This document shows positions 61,557-64,000 of a stretch of DNA of 64,000 nt, piece by piece. Made by a program: the position numbers and the translations under genes. A model generated the notes under the pieces. That model was not told the DNA's origin, made no database searches, and was given only the letters and a program-made list of their open reading frames with translations. Within the stretch, counting starts at the first letter, position 1, and every line of letters begins with the position of its first letter. This DNA is from Variovorax sp. PBS-H4 (lineage in GTDB: Bacteria > Pseudomonadota > Gammaproteobacteria > Burkholderiales > Burkholderiaceae_C): contig NZ_LR594675.1 of the NCBI RefSeq assembly GCF_901827205.1, positions 6,008,001 to 6,072,000 on the forward strand, given 5' to 3'.

Positions 61557-62699
61557 GTGGAACGTGACGAACTCGCGAGCTGGCTGCGGCTCACACTGAC
61601 GCCAGGCATCGGCAACACGGCCGCGCGAAAGCTGCTCTCGGCCTTCGGCCTGCCCATGGAGGTCTTTGCCCAACCTGCCGCAACACTCCGGCAGGTGGTG
61701 ACCGACGTCCAGGCCAGCGCGCTGCTCGAAGCGCCGGCGGAGCTCGCTGCAGGGGTCGAGCGCACCGTCAAGTGGCTCGGCAGCAAGGGGCCCCAGGGCG
61801 AGACGCACCGCATCCTCGCCCTGGGCGATCCTGCCTATCCGGCCTCGCTGCTCGAGATGGCCGATCCTCCGCTGGTGCTCTACCTGATCGGCCCTGAGCG
61901 ATTCGAGCTCGCACAGCTGGCGCGCAGCATCGCGATGGTGGGCAGCCGCAATCCCACAGCGCAGGGCAGCTCCAATGCGCGGGCCTTTGCCCGAGCTTTC
62001 GGAGAGGCCAGCATTGCGGTGGTGTCGGGACTGGCCCTGGGCATCGACGGTGCTGCGCACGAGGGCGCGTTGGACACCGCTACCGATGCGATGCGGCCGG
62101 CGACGGTCGCGGTGGTCGGCACCGGGTTGGACCGCGTGTACCCCGCGCGTCACCATGCGCTGGCGCAGCGAATTGCCGCGCAGGGGTTGATCGTGAGCGA
62201 GTTTCCACTTGGCACGCCACCGCTCAACCAGAACTTTCCGAAGCGCAACCGCATCATCGCCGGCCTCTCACGCGGCACGTTGGTGGTGGAGGCGGCGCTG
62301 CAGTCGGGCTCGCTGATCACCGCGCGACTCGCGAGCGAGCAAGGCAAGGAGGTGTTCGCCATACCGGGCTCCATCCATTCGCCTCAGTCGCGCGGCTGCC
62401 ATGCCCTGATCCGCCAAGGCGCCAAGCTGGTCGAGACGGTCAACGACGTGCTCGAGGAGCTGCGCTTTTACGGGTCCCCCACGCCTGCCACACCGCCGCT
62501 GCTGGAAGAAGAAGAGTCCACCGCCGCCGGCGCAGGCCTGCTGCGGGCGATGGGGTACGACCCGGCGAGCCTGGATACGCTATGCGCGCGCACCGGCCTC
62601 CCCGCCGCAGCCCTGCAGGCGCAATTGCTGGAACAGGAGCTCGCCGGCTACGTGGCCCGCCTTCCGGGCGGCCTCTTCCAGCGGGTGATGCAAGGTTGA
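61557..62699 (+). CDS. dprA: DNA processing protein DprA
   Basis: A 380-residue single-strand-DNA-binding protein that loads RecA during natural transformation. Rossmann-like motifs: SIAMVGSRNPTAQGSSNARA, VVSGLALGIDGAAHEGAL, VAVVGTGLDRVYPARHHALA, FPKRNRIIAGLSRGTLVVEA and FAIPGSIHSPQSRGCHALIR. A winged-helix C-terminus (about 320-380) is present. The start is GTG 61557, 18 bp after the LysM stop; no ATG fits. Confidence 0.95.
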   Translation: MERDELASWLRLTLTPGIGNTAARKLLSAFGLPMEVFAQPAATLRQVVTDVQASALLEAPAELAAGVERTVKWLGSKGPQGETHRILALGDPAYPASLLEMADPPLVLYLIGPERFELAQLARSIAMVGSRNPTAQGSSNARAFARAFGEASIAVVSGLALGIDGAAHEGALDTATDAMRPATVAVVGTGLDRVYPARHHALAQRIAAQGLIVSEFPLGTPPLNQNFPKRNRIIAGLSRGTLVVEAALQSGSLITARLASEQGKEVFAIPGSIHSPQSRGCHALIRQGAKLVETVNDVLEELRFYGSPTPATPPLLEEEESTAAGAGLLRAMGYDPASLDTLCARTGLPAAALQAQLLEQELAGYVARLPGGLFQRVMQG

Positions 62700-62764
62700 G
62701 CAGTTGCGGCGTCCCGTCTGCGCAACGCAGCCGCGACAGCGCCGACCTGGGCTATATTGGCTCC

Positions 62765-63274
62765 ATGTTCGAAGTGCTCGTGTACGTTTACGAAAACTAC
62801 TGGCGCGGCGATGCCTGCCCCCAAGCCGAGCAATTGGGCCGCAAGCTCAGTGCCCAGGGCTTCGACCCCCAGGAAATCCGTGATGCGCTGCAGTGGCTCG
62901 ATGGCCTGAGCCTCGCCACGCAGGGTATCCAGCTCACCCTGCATGCCAAGGGCACCAGCGCGACGGTGAGCCTGGAAGGCCCGGCGGCAGTGCCCGAATC
63001 GCCAGGCTCCATGCGCGTCTACTCGATGGCGGAACAGGAACACCTCGGCGCCGAGTGCCTGGGCTTCGTCAGCTTTCTGGAGTCGTCGGGCGTGCTGCCG
63101 GCGGGTCTGCGTGAGATCGTCATCGATCGCGCCATGGCCACGACAGCGGAACCGCTGGAACTTGGCGAGCTCAAGATCATCGTTCTGATGGTGCACTGGA
63201 GCACCGGCGTCGAGCCCGACGCTCTCGTGCTCGACGAGCTCTGCGACAACGCGGTGAACCGCGTTGCGCATTGA
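62765..63274 (+). CDS. smg: Smg protein (DUF494)
   Basis: A 169-residue DUF494/Smg protein (MFEVLVYVYENYWRGDACPQ at the start, GELKIIVLMVHWSTGVEPDA near the end). Its gene commonly lies after dprA and before topA in proteobacteria. The function is not established. A TATATT lies six bases before the ATG with no Shine-Dalgarno, so transcription may start at the ATG. Confidence 0.93.
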   Translation: MFEVLVYVYENYWRGDACPQAEQLGRKLSAQGFDPQEIRDALQWLDGLSLATQGIQLTLHAKGTSATVSLEGPAAVPESPGSMRVYSMAEQEHLGAECLGFVSFLESSGVLPAGLREIVIDRAMATTAEPLELGELKIIVLMVHWSTGVEPDALVLDELCDNAVNRVAH

Positions 63275-63283
63275 GCGCCAGCT

Positions 63284-64000
63284 TCAGTTCAAGAGGCGTT
63301 CCGGATTCGCGTCCAGCTTGGCCAGCGCTTCACGGGTCGCGCGCACGGTGAGCGTCTCTTCTTCGGCCGGCACCAGCAGTCCTGCCTGTAGGTAGGACGC
63401 CAGGCGGCCCACCTGGATCAGGAAGCTGCGCCCGTCGCTCGAAGCGAAAAGGTGCAGCTGCTTGCGCTCGCTGCGCCAGACGAACTGAACCTGGCTGACC
63501 CGGTCGTTGTGGTCGAGCATGAACCAGGTGCCGACCTGCAGCTCGTGTGCCCACTGGAGCATGTCCTCACCGACCTTGGTACCGGTGTCGGGCACGACTT
63601 CGAGCGAGGCGGCGTCCACGCCCAGCAGCAGCTCGATGCTTGCGGCGTCCAGCGGCAGGTCGGTCGCGTCGCCCGCTTCCGTGACGAAATCCTCGAGATT
63701 CGCCAGCCGCTTGGCCATGGCCTCGATCTTGGCGGGCGGAATGGCCTCGGTCTTGGACAGGAATGCGTCGGAAAGCGTCGAGCCGATGACCTTGATCTGC
63801 GCTTCCTGCGGCTCGCCTTCGATGCCCAGCAGACTCATGCCCTGGCGCAAGCGCTGCAGCAGCTGGGGCAGGTCCTGGATCACGCGCGCGCGGTCGTTGC
63901 GGTTGGGCTTGGCGCTGGCGGCCCACACCAGATCCGAAGCGGCGCGCTTGAGCGTGACGGTCTGCTCGTCCTGCGCGCCGTAGCGCAGCGCCGCAATCGC
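63284..64000 (-). CDS. DUF1631 family protein, C-terminal part (partial)
   Basis: The frame is open to the window edge, so only the last 238 residues are seen. GTWFMLDHNDRVSQVQFVWR followed by KQLHLFASSDGRSFLIQVGR is the conserved C-terminal block of DUF1631 proteins, which has a PilZ-like look. The protein is cytoplasmic and of unknown function. It is convergent with smg, nine bp apart. Confidence 0.85.
   Translation of the reverse strand, partial: AIAALRYGAQDEQTVTLKRAASDLVWAASAKPNRNDRARVIQDLPQLLQRLRQGMSLLGIEGEPQEAQIKVIGSTLSDAFLSKTEAIPPAKIEAMAKRLANLEDFVTEAGDATDLPLDAASIELLLGVDAASLEVVPDTGTKVGEDMLQWAHELQVGTWFMLDHNDRVSQVQFVWRSERKQLHLFASSDGRSFLIQVGRLASYLQAGLLVPAEEETLTVRATREALAKLDANPERLLN

Overview
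This is a gene-dense, GC-rich chromosomal segment of a betaproteobacterium, most likely a Variovorax-like member of the Comamonadaceae (Burkholderiales). That reading rests on the protein families (two Bug-type orphan binding proteins, DUF2783 proteins, DUF1800/DUF1501 pair, class II CbbA-type aldolase, Smg/DUF494, DUF1631), on gene neighbourhoods such as tsaB-rimI-udg, purE-purK-tsaC and pgk-pyk-fba-purC, and on a dispersed GC-rich repeat resembling those I know from this family. No species assignment is possible from sequence alone. I saw no rRNA, tRNA, CRISPR array, integrase or transposase.

Layout. 0-5 kb: the end of a ClC channel gene, uvrA, an orphan ATP-synthase c-subunit gene, an EamA transporter remnant and tesB. 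5-13.7 kb: a minus-strand gentisate/3-hydroxybenzoate operon (gentisate dioxygenase, fumarylpyruvate-type hydrolase, 3-hydroxybenzoate 6-hydroxylase, two Bug binding proteins, an FAD oxidoreductase) with a divergent LysR gene; three copies of a ~90-bp repeat punctuate it. 13.8-21.7 kb: a very large cytoplasmic poly-HAMP hybrid histidine kinase carrying a 276-bp tandem repeat, an overlapping second hybrid kinase, and a stand-alone receiver on the other strand. 21.7-24.3 kb: an islet of unusual composition with a tandem CesT-like (type III secretion chaperone fold) protein translationally coupled to an unrecognised helical protein. 24.3-30.8 kb: a homogentisate operon (MBL-fold protein, FAD monooxygenase, DUF2783, hmgA, fahA, with a clear terminator) and a divergent IclR gene. 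30.8-35.3 kb: two GFA-domain proteins separated by a thioesterase remnant, then the secreted DUF1501/DUF1800 pair.

35.5-52.5 kb is mostly housekeeping: pyrF, a uracil-glycosylase-like protein, rimI, tsaB, dacB, a lipoprotein hydrolase, tsaC, purK, purE, a CnoX-like thioredoxin/TPR protein, a META lipoprotein, Crp/Fnr and LuxR regulators, purC, fba, pyk and pgk. 52.5-57.1 kb is a third catabolic-looking cluster: LysR, a VOC protein, an alpha/beta hydrolase, an FAD monooxygenase and DUF2783. 57.1-64 kb: azlD-azlC-fmt-BamE-like-def on the minus strand with overlapping genes, then a LysM protein, dprA, smg and the end of a DUF1631 gene.

How the parts fit. Three aromatic-degradation modules each have their own regulator. 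Two of them end in fumarylacetoacetate-hydrolase-type enzymes but lack a cis-trans isomerase in the window. Two contain the same unit, a class A FAD hydroxylase whose stop codon overlaps the start of a DUF2783 gene. The points I rate most worth follow-up are the tandem CesT islet, the repeat inserted in frame in an FAD hydroxylase, the FAD hydroxylase-DUF2783 modules, the poly-HAMP kinase repeat array, the orphan c-subunit, the start-codon hairpin of the LuxR-type gene, and the mirror-image tsaB/dacB start region.
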